From Clostridia bacterium (lineage in GTDB: Bacteria > Bacillota > Clostridia > Christensenellales > Aristaeellaceae), in NCBI GenBank assembly GCA_017471885.1, contig JAFURI010000092.1, positions 1-50,756 of the forward strand: a stretch of DNA of 50,756 bases, written 5' to 3'. The notes beneath the pieces are model-generated. The model was not told the origin of the DNA. It worked only from the letters and a program-made list of their open reading frames with translations, and did no database searches. The stretch's first letter is position 1; each line of letters starts with the position of its first letter. The position numbers and the translations under genes are program-made. Below are positions 34,966-43,186 of this stretch, in pieces.

Positions 34966-36270
34966 ATGAAGCTGACTATCTCTCCTGACAAGAGGCATTT
35001 TTACATGGACGGCAAGCCCTTCTTCTGGCTGGGCGATACCGCGTGGCTTCTGTTCCAGAAGCTGAGCTACGACGAGGCTATCGCTTATCTGGACAACCGC
35101 GCCGCCAAGGGCTTTAATGTGATTCAGGTCACGCTGGTGCACACTGCTCACTTCGGCAATGTGAACGGCTCCCCCGCCCTGATCGACGAGGACTTCGCCC
35201 AGCCCAATCCCGATACGGCTCCCGGCGCCTTCTGGCCCCAGGTGCGCCGCATTGTGGATGCGGCGGCGGAGCGCGGCATCATGATGGCCCTGCTGCCCAG
35301 CTGGGGCGGCATCGTGGCCAGCGGCTGGCTCAGCGGCGAGAAGATCGACCGCTACACGGATTTCCTTGCCGAGCGCTTTGGCGACTGCACCAACGTGCTG
35401 TGGCTGGTGGGCGGCGACGTGCGCGGCAACGCTGCGCCAGAGGATTTCATCCGCATGGGTACCAACCTGCGCAAAAAGTGTCCCGGCCATTTGATCGGCT
35501 ATCATCCCTTCGGCCGCTGCTCCTCCTCCTACTGGTTCAACGATCAGCCCTGGCTGGATTTCAACATGTTCCAGTCCGGCCATCGCCGGTATGATCAGGT
35601 GAAGCTGGGCGAATGGGACGACCGCGTGGACGCGGAAACCTACGTGGGCGAGGACAGCTACAAGTATGTGCAGCACGACCGCGCCCTGACCCCCGTGCGC
35701 CCCGTGCTGGACGGCGAACCCAGCTACGAGCTGATTCCCCAGGGCCTGCACGACACCACCCAGCCCTACTGGCAGGCCTGCGACGTGCGCCGCTACGCCT
35801 ACTGGTCGCTGATGGCCGGAGCCTGCGGCTTCACCTACGGCAGCAACAGCATCATGCAGTTCTGGACCGGCGAGGGCAAGCCCTCCTTCGGCCCGCTGGA
35901 AAAGTGGCATGAGGCCATCCACAATCCCGGCAGCATGCAGATGACCCACGTCCGCCGCCTGATGGAAGAGCTGAAGTGGTACGACGGTCAGCCCGCACAG
36001 GAATACCTTGCGGACAACACCGGCGAAAAGTATGATTACAATCTGGCGCTGAAGACCTCTGCGGGACTGGCCGTATATACCTACACCGGCAAGCCCTTCA
36101 AGGTCAACACCGCTATGCTGGGCGAAAACCTGCGCGCATGGTGGTTTGATCCCACCAGCGGCGGCAAGAGCATCATCGGCCCCGTCGCATCCGGGGAAGC
36201 AGTGGAATTCCTGCCTCCCGACCGCCGCTGCGGTCAGAACGACTGGGCGCTGGTGATCCAGAGCGTCTGA
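34966..36270 (+). CDS. GH140-like apiosidase (DUF4038)
   Basis: 434 residues from ATG 34966 (GAAAGGA at 34951-34957). DUF4038 TIM barrel: DGKPFFWLGDTAWLLF, then acid/base candidate D151 in LWLVGGDVRG and nucleophile candidate E251 in VLDGEPSYE, matching the Asp/Glu pair of the RG-II apiosidase BT1012. The C-terminal part is the usual DUF5060-free beta domain (WWFDPTSGG). No signal peptide. Expected to release D-apiose from RG-II or apiogalacturonan fragments; other DUF4038 specificities exist, so the activity is a family-based prediction. It is divergent from the glycosidase operon and probably co-regulated. Confidence 0.85.
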   Translation: MKLTISPDKRHFYMDGKPFFWLGDTAWLLFQKLSYDEAIAYLDNRAAKGFNVIQVTLVHTAHFGNVNGSPALIDEDFAQPNPDTAPGAFWPQVRRIVDAAAERGIMMALLPSWGGIVASGWLSGEKIDRYTDFLAERFGDCTNVLWLVGGDVRGNAAPEDFIRMGTNLRKKCPGHLIGYHPFGRCSSSYWFNDQPWLDFNMFQSGHRRYDQVKLGEWDDRVDAETYVGEDSYKYVQHDRALTPVRPVLDGEPSYELIPQGLHDTTQPYWQACDVRRYAYWSLMAGACGFTYGSNSIMQFWTGEGKPSFGPLEKWHEAIHNPGSMQMTHVRRLMEELKWYDGQPAQEYLADNTGEKYDYNLALKTSAGLAVYTYTGKPFKVNTAMLGENLRAWWFDPTSGGKSIIGPVASGEAVEFLPPDRRCGQNDWALVIQSV

Positions 36271-36274
36271 CGAA

Positions 36275-36307
36275 AAAATCCCTTCCGGTAAAACCGGAAG
36301 GGATTTT
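36275..36307. terminator. Bidirectional terminator
   Basis: A 14-bp stem (AAAATCCCTTCCGG, 36275-36288, with 36294-36307) and 5-nt loop between the convergent GH140 and GH63/MGH-like genes, with T- and A-rich flanks. Confidence 0.92.
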
Positions 36308-36308
36308 C

Positions 36309-37538
36309 TTATGCTTCCAGCTCCTTGAGCATGGTCAGCACCAGCATGTTCCAGTTGATGAAGCCGCCGTTCATCACAGGCTCGCCGCTAAAGGGATTGT
36401 AGTACTCGTGCAGGCTGCCGTTCTTCTTCAGATCCTCGCCCAGCAGCTTCAGCGAGCCCATGGCGATTTTCTCCGCCTCTGCCCGGTAGCCGTAGTTCAT
36501 CAGACCCCTGAACACGGCGTAGTTGGCCACCAGCCAGATCGGCCCCAGCCAGTTGGAAGGATTGTTGGTGACCGAAAGGTCGAACATCTTCTCATCCTTG
36601 GCCAGCGTGCACACGCCGTAGGGACTGGCGAAGGTCTCCTCGTCAAAGACGTGCTTCACCAGTTCCGCCGCCTGCTCCTTCGTGGCGAAGCCCGCCAGCA
36701 TGGGCAGGAAGCCCGACCATACGCGGATCTTGATGGGCAGCGTCTTCCAGAACACGCCCAGACCCACATGGAACCAGTCGAACTTGCGGGTCCTGATATC
36801 CACGTCCACGGAATAGAAGAACTTGTCCCGCTTGTCCCAGCACTCGGCCTGAATAGCGGCGATCAGCGCCTCGCGGCGGACGAGATATTCATCGCAGGGC
36901 CTGCCCAGCGCCGTAAGAATATCCGCCATCGCCTGCAGCTCCATCACCATGAAGCTGTTGAGGTAGATGTTGGCCGTGCTGTCGTGGGGACGACCGAAGG
37001 AAGCAGGGTCGTTGTCCATGCCGATCATGATATCGTCATGCCATACGTACAGGCCGCAGTTCTCATTGAAATAGGTCTGGTAATACCGGAAGTACCGTTC
37101 CAGCCCGTCCAAAAACTCCTCCGCCCACGTCCAGTCCTGCCGGCGGCGGGAAATCAATGCGATCTGGCTGGCAAGGAAGGGCTTGTGCATGTTCATGCGC
37201 ACGCCCTCTTTGTGCTTCATGACCAGATAGGGCTCGGGCCATTCGGCTACCTCGATCATCATCGGGATATAGCCGTCCGGGGACTGATGATCAAAGAAAT
37301 TGCGCACGTTGCCCTGCGCATGCAGGATAATCCGCTCGTTCATTTCCTGCGGGAACAGATCGCTCAGGCTGAACAGACCGTATACCGACCAGAAGGTATC
37401 CCAGTCCCAGACGTTTCCGTCGTACACGGAGCCCGGATCAATAAAGGGGTAGCGGATGAAGCTGCGGGGCTGCTTGAGCAGCGTGTCAGCGTGACTGCGA
37501 ATGTAATCCTCCAGTAAAGCGCGGTACTGTTTTTCCAT
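36309..37538 (-). CDS. GH63/MGH1-like or trehalase-like alpha-glycosidase
   Basis: 409 residues from ATG 37538 (GGGAGG upstream). Single (alpha/alpha)6-barrel enzyme of the MGH1/trehalase-like clan: VYDGNVWDWDTFW near the N-terminus holds the candidate acid (D45 or D47), and HEYYNPFSGEP near the C-terminus holds the candidate base E378. Also typical are FGRPHDSTANIYLNSFM and VTNNPSNWLGPIWL. No signal peptide. Related enzymes act on mannosylglycerate, glucosylglycerate or alpha-glucosides; the substrate here is unknown. It has its own promoter and is not part of the glycosidase operon. Confidence 0.8.
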   Translation of the reverse strand: MEKQYRALLEDYIRSHADTLLKQPRSFIRYPFIDPGSVYDGNVWDWDTFWSVYGLFSLSDLFPQEMNERIILHAQGNVRNFFDHQSPDGYIPMMIEVAEWPEPYLVMKHKEGVRMNMHKPFLASQIALISRRRQDWTWAEEFLDGLERYFRYYQTYFNENCGLYVWHDDIMIGMDNDPASFGRPHDSTANIYLNSFMVMELQAMADILTALGRPCDEYLVRREALIAAIQAECWDKRDKFFYSVDVDIRTRKFDWFHVGLGVFWKTLPIKIRVWSGFLPMLAGFATKEQAAELVKHVFDEETFASPYGVCTLAKDEKMFDLSVTNNPSNWLGPIWLVANYAVFRGLMNYGYRAEAEKIAMGSLKLLGEDLKKNGSLHEYYNPFSGEPVMNGGFINWNMLVLTMLKELEA

Positions 37539-37581
37539 CTTGTGCGACCTCCCACTCTTTTGTCTGCGAATCTTTGACTCC

Positions 37582-37610
37582 ATTATAGCCGCAAACCAGC
37601 CGCCGTTCAA
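37582..37610 (-). promoter_or_regulatory. Sigma-A promoter of the GH63/MGH-like gene
   Basis: On the minus strand TTGAAC (37605-37610), 17 nt, TATAAT (37582-37587): near consensus, 44 nt before the ATG. Confidence 0.75.
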
Positions 37611-37694
37611 GGGGGATGCACATACAAAAGGCCTCCAGCTGCCGCACTGCATCCATCCTGAAAAAAGCCTGTACAGGAAATTTCCCCGTTCGCC

Positions 37695-37723
37695 TTGTTT
37701 CCCGTCATCGGGCATGGTATAAT
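37695..37723 (+). promoter_or_regulatory. Sigma-A promoter of the DUF1846 gene
   Basis: TTGTTT (37695-37700), 17 nt, TATAAT (37718-37723), with an extended TG motif; 42 nt before the ATG. Confidence 0.75.
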
Positions 37724-37765
37724 ATAAGATGTGGTTTTTCGGGAGAAGATCGGGAGGGATTGGCT

Positions 37766-39247
37766 ATGCGCATCGGATTCGATCATGATAAATATACAGC
37801 CATGCAGTCGGAGCATATTCTCAACCGCATTGCCAAGTTCGGCGGCAAGCTCTATCTGGAGCTTGGCGGCAAGCTGTTTGACGATACTCACGCGTCCCGC
37901 GTGCTGCCGGGCTTCAGGCCTGACAGCAAGGTATCCATGCTGCTGAACCTGAAGGATCAGGCCGAGCTGGTGATCGTCATCAACGCGGACGATATCGAAA
38001 AGAACAAGATCCGCGGCGATCTGGGCATCACCTACGACGCCGACGTGCTGCGCCTGATCGACGCCTTCCGCGCCATCGGCATGTATGTAGGCAGCGTGGT
38101 GCTGACCCGCTGGAACGAGCAGCGCTCCGCCGTGCTGTTCAAGCAGCGGCTGGAATCGCTGGGCATCCCGGTGTACCGCCATTACAACATTGAGGGCTAT
38201 CCCTACAATGTGAAGCACATCGTCAGCGACGAGGGCTTCGGCCGCAACGAGTACGTCAGGACCAGCCGTCCGCTGGTGCTGGTCACCGCCCCCGGCCCCG
38301 GCTCCGGCAAGATGGCCGTGTGCCTGAGTCAGCTGTATCAGGAGCATCTGCAGGGCGTGCAGGCAGGCTATGCCAAGTTCGAGACCTTCCCCATCTGGAA
38401 TCTTTCGCTGAAGCATCCTGTCAACGTGGCCTACGAGGCCGCCACTGTGGATCTGGACGATCACAACATGATCGATCCCTACCATCTGGAGGCGTACGGC
38501 GAGACCACGGTCAACTATAACCGCGATATTGAAATTTTCCCCGTACTCAGCGCCGTGTTTGAGCAGATCTACGGCAAATCCCCCTATGCCTCCCCCACGG
38601 ACATGGGCGTCAACATGGTGGGCAACTGCATTATTGACGACGCAGTATGCCGCGACGCCGCGCATCAGGAGATCATCCGCCGCTACTACGCCTCCCGCTG
38701 CAGCCTCAGGCAGGGCCACGGCCAGCAGAGCGAGGTGGACAAGCTGGAGCTGCTGCTGCAGAAGAGCGGCCTGTCTGACGACAACCGTCCCGTCATCGCC
38801 GCTGCCCGCACCCGGGCAGCCGAAACCGGTGCGCCTGCGCTGGCCATAGAGCTGCCGGACGGGCAGATCATCACCGGCAAGACCACCAATCTGCTGGGCC
38901 CCTCCGCCGCACTGCTGCTGAACGTGCTCAAGGCGCTGGGCGGCATCGACAAGAGCGTCCACCTGATTTCTCCCCACGTCATCGAACCCATCCAGACCCT
39001 GAAGTGCAACTATCTGGGCAACCACAACCCCCGCCTGCACACGGACGAGGTACTGCTGGCGCTGTCCATCTGCGCAGCTACGGACGAGAAGGCCGCCATC
39101 GCCATGAAGCAGCTCCCTCTGCTCAAGTCCTGCGAGGCGCACTCCACCGTCATTCTGGCTCAGGTGGATAACAACGTCTTCAAACGTCTGGGCGTGAACC
39201 TGACCTGTGACCCCCAGTATCAGACCCGGAAGCTGTATCATAAGTAA
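37766..39247 (+). CDS. DUF1846 (UPF0371) family protein
   Basis: 493 residues from ATG 37766 (GGGAGGGA upstream), the usual length of UPF0371. Conserved opening IGFDHDKYTAMQSEHILNRI; a phosphate-loop-like segment VTAPGPGSGKMAVCLSQLYQ (about 174-193) suggests nucleotide or phosphate binding. The conserved middle (PTDMGVNMVGNCIIDDAVC) and a C-terminal domain follow. The biochemical function of the family is not established; it is widespread in Firmicutes. It is a monocistronic gene between its own promoter and terminator, with no functional link visible to the neighbours. Confidence 0.88.
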   Translation: MRIGFDHDKYTAMQSEHILNRIAKFGGKLYLELGGKLFDDTHASRVLPGFRPDSKVSMLLNLKDQAELVIVINADDIEKNKIRGDLGITYDADVLRLIDAFRAIGMYVGSVVLTRWNEQRSAVLFKQRLESLGIPVYRHYNIEGYPYNVKHIVSDEGFGRNEYVRTSRPLVLVTAPGPGSGKMAVCLSQLYQEHLQGVQAGYAKFETFPIWNLSLKHPVNVAYEAATVDLDDHNMIDPYHLEAYGETTVNYNRDIEIFPVLSAVFEQIYGKSPYASPTDMGVNMVGNCIIDDAVCRDAAHQEIIRRYYASRCSLRQGHGQQSEVDKLELLLQKSGLSDDNRPVIAAARTRAAETGAPALAIELPDGQIITGKTTNLLGPSAALLLNVLKALGGIDKSVHLISPHVIEPIQTLKCNYLGNHNPRLHTDEVLLALSICAATDEKAAIAMKQLPLLKSCEAHSTVILAQVDNNVFKRLGVNLTCDPQYQTRKLYHK

Positions 39248-39260
39248 CGCCCGGCATACA

Positions 39261-39295
39261 AAACCGCCCGCGATCAATAGAATCGCGGGCGGTTT
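39261..39295. terminator. Bidirectional terminator
   Basis: A 14-bp stem (AAACCGCCCGCGAT, 39261-39274, with 39282-39295) and 7-nt loop, followed by GCTTTTA on the plus strand and TTTGT on the minus strand. It serves the DUF1846 gene and the glycerate kinase operon. Confidence 0.9.
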
Positions 39296-39310
39296 GCTTT
39301 TACGGGTAAA

Positions 39311-39367
39311 TCAGCCGATCCTATTCGCCTCCAGCGTCATCTGAGAGAGTGCGTCCTTTACGCTCAT
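39311..39367 (-). CDS. 18-residue ORF after glycerate kinase (possible GH3 start remnant)
   Basis: ATG at 39367 preceded by AAAGGCGG at good spacing, reading MSVKDALSQMTLEANRIG then TGA. The segment KDALSQMTLEA strongly resembles the N-terminus of GH3 enzymes (typically ...LLSQMTLEEKIGQ). It is either a small expressed peptide or the stump of a deleted glycosidase gene retaining its RBS. It lies 47 nt after the glycerate kinase stop and before the shared terminator. Confidence 0.35.
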   Translation of the reverse strand: MSVKDALSQMTLEANRIG

Positions 39368-39414
39368 GGATTGTACCGCCTTTCAGCTGTTGATGATATA
39401 GCCGCCGCAGCCCG

Positions 39415-40650
39415 TCATCCCCGGATGAGGACGACCGCCACGTCGTTCACATTGGTACCCGTCGCGCCGGTGATGATCAGCCCGCCGATCTTTTCCAGCG
39501 CATGGTAAGCGTCGTTGTCCTTCAGCACCGCGTCGATAGCGATTCCCCGGGAGCGCAGCTGCGCCGCGGTATCACCGTCCGCATAGCCGCCGGCCGCATC
39601 GGTAGGGCCGTCGGTACCGTCGCTGCCCACGGAGAAGACCGCTGCATCCGCAAGGCCGTCGATACCCACCGCAGCAGCCAGCGCGATTTCCTGATTCCGC
39701 CCGCCAAGGCCCTTGCCGATGAGCCGCACCACCGTTTCACCGCCCGCGATGAACGCCTTCGCCCTGCCGCCGCCCGCATGGGTCTTCGCCACGCTGGCCA
39801 GCATGGAGCCTGCCTCCCTTGCCTGGCAGCACAGGCAGTCGGTCAGCAGCACAGGCTCATAGCCCAGATGCTCACAGGCCTTGCCTGCCGCGGCACACAG
39901 CTCCTTCACCGAGCCGCTGACAAAGGTCGTCACGTTGTCCAGCGTCTTCGGCGTTTCCTTTCCAAGGAGCGTCCATGCCCGGTCAGAGAGGCGCAGGCCG
40001 TACCTGCGCGCAATATCCAGCGCCTGATTGCAGGTGGAGGTATCCGGGCAGGCCGGGCCGGAGGCGATCATATCCAGCGGATCGCCGATAATATCCGACA
40101 GCACGATAGTCAGCACCCGTGCCGGTGCGCACAGCTGCGCAAAGCGTCCGCCCTTCACAGCGGAGAGACGCTTGCGGATGGTGTTCATCTCCACAATGTC
40201 CGCGCCGCTGGCAAGGAGCTGGGACGTAATATCCTGCAGCTCCGCGCCCTCCACCAGCGGCTTCTCGAACAGCGCCGAGCCGCCTCCGGACAGCAGGAAC
40301 AGCACCGTGTCCGTTTCCTTCAGGCCCTCCACCAGCCCCAGCGCCTGCTCCGTACCCCGGAAGGAGTTTTCATCCGGCACGGGATGTCCTGCCTCCACAC
40401 ATACGCAGCGTGGGATCTCCCCCTTCACATGGTCGTACTTGGTAATCACCACGCCTCTGTCCAGCCAATCGCCCAGACAGTCCGCGGCAGTTTTCGCCAT
40501 CTGCCATGCCGCCTTGCCCGCCGCCACCAGCAGCACCCTGCCAGGAAAGCGTCTCCCCTTCAGCACGCGGATCACCGCCGCGTCCGGCTGTACGGCAGAA
40601 ATCGCTGCGGATACGATAGCGTCCGCATCCCTGCGAAGCGTCTGATTCAT
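39415..40650 (-). CDS. Glycerate kinase, MOFRL/DUF4147 (GckA/TtuD) family
   Basis: 411 residues. N-terminal DUF4147 Rossmann-like domain with LLVAAGKAAWQMA, FLLSGGGSALFEKP and LSDIIGDPLDMIASGP; C-terminal MOFRL domain with FIAGGETVVRLIGKGLGGRNQE and VGSDGTDGPTDAAGG. These are diagnostic of ATP-dependent D-glycerate 2-kinases. AAAGGAGG precedes ATG 40650. The product, 2-phosphoglycerate, enters lower glycolysis; glycerate could come from uronate, tartrate or branched sugar-acid breakdown, which suits the pectin theme, though no pathway partner is adjacent. Confidence 0.92.
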   Translation of the reverse strand: MNQTLRRDADAIVSAAISAVQPDAAVIRVLKGRRFPGRVLLVAAGKAAWQMAKTAADCLGDWLDRGVVITKYDHVKGEIPRCVCVEAGHPVPDENSFRGTEQALGLVEGLKETDTVLFLLSGGGSALFEKPLVEGAELQDITSQLLASGADIVEMNTIRKRLSAVKGGRFAQLCAPARVLTIVLSDIIGDPLDMIASGPACPDTSTCNQALDIARRYGLRLSDRAWTLLGKETPKTLDNVTTFVSGSVKELCAAAGKACEHLGYEPVLLTDCLCCQAREAGSMLASVAKTHAGGGRAKAFIAGGETVVRLIGKGLGGRNQEIALAAAVGIDGLADAAVFSVGSDGTDGPTDAAGGYADGDTAAQLRSRGIAIDAVLKDNDAYHALEKIGGLIITGATGTNVNDVAVVLIRG

Positions 40651-40811
40651 AGGAGACCTCCTTTGTCAGTCAAGGACCTCCGGATATACCCCGTCCAGAG
40701 AGAACATGCCTCCGGATGGCTGTCAGGCTGCATCCACCGGCCGGAGGCGAAGTCGGGGAAGGCCGAACTCCCCCGATACTTCTTCCACAGAGGACGCCTG
40801 TACTCCTCCAT
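40647..40811 (-). CDS. Possible 54-residue ORF upstream of glycerate kinase
   Basis: An open frame from ATG 40811 (MEEYRRPLWKKYRG...) ends in TGA at 40647-40649, overlapping the kinase ATG as ATGA. The RBS is weak (AAGGC at 10 nt) and no homology is recognised. The overlap could be chance in a GC-rich leader. The same region holds two CCTCCGGAT repeats (40678-40686 and 40709-40717 approximately). Confidence 0.18.
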   Translation of the reverse strand: MEEYRRPLWKKYRGSSAFPDFASGRWMQPDSHPEACSLWTGYIRRSLTDKGGLL

Positions 40812-40857
40812 GCAGGGCTTGCCTTGAAGAAGCTACGCATCCTGTTTTCCTGAGCTC

Positions 40858-40899
40858 TTGACTTTTTCTTATGAAAACACTATCATAGAAGAGTGTTTT
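40858..40899 (+). promoter_or_regulatory. Sigma-A promoter with overlapping inverted repeat
   Basis: TTGACT (40858-40863), 17 nt, TATCAT (40881-40886). The inverted repeat AAAACACT (40874-40881) / AGTGTTTT (40892-40899) straddles the -10 and start region, a typical repressor position. It drives the symporter gene; a TetR-family gene lies downstream. Confidence 0.72.
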
Positions 40900-40923
40900 G
40901 TTTTTTGTTCCGGAGGTATAGGT

Positions 40924-42339
40924 ATGCAGGATAAACAGAAACGCAGTTCCTTCACCGGCTCGCTGGGCTTTGTGCTGGCAGCCGCCGGCAGCGCCGTGGG
41001 CCTTGGCAACATCTGGCGCTTTCCCTATCTGGCCGCCAAGGACGGCGGCGGCTTTTTCCTGCTGTGCTACCTCGTGCTGGCGCTCACCTTCGGCTTCACA
41101 CTGCTGACCACCGAGATCGCCATCGGCCGCAAGACCGGCCAGAGCCCGCTGCTCGCCTATAAGGCGCTCTCCCCGAAAATGGGTTGGCTGGGCGTGGTGG
41201 CCTGCATTGTACCCATGCTGATCCTCCCCTACTACTGCGTCATCGGCGGCTGGGTGCTGAAGTATCTGGCGGTTTACCTCACCGGCAGCGGCGCGGCGGC
41301 TGTGGACAGCAGCTACTTCACCGCCTTCATCACCGATCTGCAGAGCCCGGTCATCTGGTTCCTGATCTATCTGGGCGCAACGGTCTTTGTGGTGTACAAG
41401 GGCGTGGACAAGGGCATCGAGCGTCTTTCCAGCGTACTGATGCCGCTGCTGCTGCTCATGATCATCGCCATCTCCATCTTCTCGCTGACGCTCCGCCATA
41501 CCGATGCCGAAGGCGTGACCCGCACCGGTCTTCAGGGACTGCAGATCTATCTGATCCCCAGCCTTGAGGGTATGACGCTGAACAAGTTCATGGTCATCCT
41601 TACAGACGCCATGGGACAGCTGTTCTACTCCATCAGCGTAGCCATGGGCATCATGATCACCTACGGCTCCTACGTCAAGAAGGAGACCAACCTGGCCAAG
41701 TCGGTCAACCAGATTGAGATTTTCGACTCGCTGGTGGCCTTCCTCGCCGGTATGATGATTATTCCCGCCGTGTACACCTTTATGGGCTCCGAGGGCCTGT
41801 CCACCAGCGGACCCGATCTGATGTTCAAGGCCCTGCCCAAGGTCTTCAGCGCCATGGGCGCCACCACGGGTTCCATCGTGGGCGTGGTGTTCTTCATCAC
41901 CGTGTTCTTCGCCGCGCTGACCTCCTCCATCTCCATTCTGGAGGCTGTGGTATCCAGCATGATGGACAAGTTCCGCTGGAGCCGCAACAAGGCGGTGATC
42001 GTCGCGTCGCTGATCGCTCTTGCTGCCGGTCTGCTCGTGTGCCTCGGCTACAACTTGCTGTACTTTGAGGCCGTCCTGCCCAACACGCCTGCAGGCAAGA
42101 ACGCTCAGATTCTGGACATCATGGACTACGCCAGCAACTATGTGCTGATGCCCGTGGTCTCCATTGCCACCTGCATCCTCATCGGCTGGATCGTCAAGCC
42201 CAAGCTCGTCATTGACGAGGCCACCGTCGGCGGCGCAAAGTTCGGCCGCAGGACGCTGTATATCATCATGGTCAAGTATGTAACCCCCGTACTGCTGGCC
42301 CTGCTGCTGCTGCAGGCGCTGGGCATCGTACGGCTGTAA
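40924..42339 (+). CDS. Sodium-dependent amino-acid symporter, NSS/SNF family
   Basis: 471 residues from ATG 40924 (GGAGG at 40912-40916). First helix carries the signature AAAGSAVGLGNIWRFPYL that lines the sodium and substrate sites; 11-12 membrane helices follow, as in bacterial NSS proteins such as MhsT and TnaT. Conserved GQLFYSISVAMGIMITYGSY (TM6-7) and FAALTSSISILEAVVS (TM8) support a Na+-coupled amino-acid uptake role; tryptophan- or tyrosine-type substrates are common but not certain. Monocistronic between a strong promoter and terminator; probably regulated through the inverted repeat at its -10. Confidence 0.92.
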   Translation: MQDKQKRSSFTGSLGFVLAAAGSAVGLGNIWRFPYLAAKDGGGFFLLCYLVLALTFGFTLLTTEIAIGRKTGQSPLLAYKALSPKMGWLGVVACIVPMLILPYYCVIGGWVLKYLAVYLTGSGAAAVDSSYFTAFITDLQSPVIWFLIYLGATVFVVYKGVDKGIERLSSVLMPLLLLMIIAISIFSLTLRHTDAEGVTRTGLQGLQIYLIPSLEGMTLNKFMVILTDAMGQLFYSISVAMGIMITYGSYVKKETNLAKSVNQIEIFDSLVAFLAGMMIIPAVYTFMGSEGLSTSGPDLMFKALPKVFSAMGATTGSIVGVVFFITVFFAALTSSISILEAVVSSMMDKFRWSRNKAVIVASLIALAAGLLVCLGYNLLYFEAVLPNTPAGKNAQILDIMDYASNYVLMPVVSIATCILIGWIVKPKLVIDEATVGGAKFGRRTLYIIMVKYVTPVLLALLLLQALGIVRL

Positions 42340-42344
42340 GCACA

Positions 42345-42383
42345 GAAGAACCGTCCCGCAGGGGGCGGTTCTTCCTGCTTTTT
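42345..42383 (+). terminator. Terminator after the symporter gene
   Basis: GAAGAACCG (42345-42353) pairs with CGGTTCTTC (42366-42374), extended by an inner CCC/GGG, followed by CTGCTTTTT. Confidence 0.85.
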
Positions 42384-42458
42384 GGGGGCCGCAGAATGTT
42401 CTGTCAGCCGGAAATATTCACAAATTGTTTATTTTTCGGAACGGATACAGTCCTTGCA

Positions 42459-42488
42459 TTGACGCTTTGGAATGTTTTATACTATAAT
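42459..42488 (+). promoter_or_regulatory. Sigma-A promoter of the TetR gene
   Basis: TTGACG (42459-42464), 18 nt, TATAAT (42483-42488). The segment ACTATAATAGA (42481-42491) followed by GTGTTTTT matches the symporter -10 region (ACTATCATAGA...GTGTTTT), suggesting a shared operator and autoregulation. Confidence 0.7.
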
Positions 42489-42543
42489 AGATGTGTTTTT
42501 GCTGGTGCAAGGACATCCGTACGGAAGAAAGGAGGAGGCGACC

Positions 42544-43131
42544 ATGGGTATTCTGCATCCCGGCAAGCGGGAGATCAAATCCGAAATGCAGCGGAAGAAA
42601 ATCCTTGACGCCGCCGTAACCCTGTTCGAGCAGTACGGACTCAATGCCGTCAGCGTGCGTGATATTACCGAAACGGCGGAGGTTTCCACCGGAACCTTTT
42701 ATCATTATTTCAAGAACAAGCAGGAGCTGATCAATACCGTCTATACGAAGATTCAGCCCACCTTTGTCCAGCCGCTTGCAGAAGTCGGCGTAAATCCCTC
42801 GCCCCGCAGCGCACTGTATGATTTCCTTACCGCCTCCCTTGTCGCGCAGGTGCTGCACGACGGTCTGGAATTCACCACCTACCGCGTTTTCGTAAGGCGC
42901 AGACACAGCCCCAAGAAGGGCGAAATGTATCAGGGCTGCCTGAAGCTGGTGCGTCAGGCACAGGCGAAGGGCGAGCTGACCGCCGATACCGACGCAGAGA
43001 AGCTGCTGGATTATCTGCTGACGGTGCAGCGCGCCGTGGTGCTTGAATGGTGTCTGGCTGAAGGCGGCTTCGATCTGCTGGAAGCCATGAAGCCCGCCAT
43101 CGCCTGCGCCTTCCGTGCCTTTGATCAATAA
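42544..43131 (+). CDS. TetR/AcrR-family transcriptional regulator
   Basis: 195 residues from ATG 42544 (AAAGGAGG upstream). N-terminal TetR DNA-binding domain: KKILDAAVTLFEQYGLNAVS, then VRDITETAEVSTGTFYHYFK as the helix-turn-helix. The C-terminal ligand domain (about 75-195) has no specific signature. The longer frame to 42472 includes the promoter and is rejected. Likely a repressor of the adjacent symporter and itself, judging from the similar promoter segments (inference). Confidence 0.92.
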   Translation: MGILHPGKREIKSEMQRKKILDAAVTLFEQYGLNAVSVRDITETAEVSTGTFYHYFKNKQELINTVYTKIQPTFVQPLAEVGVNPSPRSALYDFLTASLVAQVLHDGLEFTTYRVFVRRRHSPKKGEMYQGCLKLVRQAQAKGELTADTDAEKLLDYLLTVQRAVVLEWCLAEGGFDLLEAMKPAIACAFRAFDQ

Positions 43132-43144
43132 GTACATAGCAAAG

Positions 43145-43179
43145 CGGCCCGCAGATTATCCTGCGGGCGCTCTTTTTTT
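43145..43179 (+). terminator. Terminator after the TetR gene
   Basis: GCCCGCAG (43147-43154) pairs with CTGCGGGC (43161-43168) over ATTATC, followed by GCTCTTTTTTT. Confidence 0.9.
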
Positions 43180-43186
43180 GATTCGG

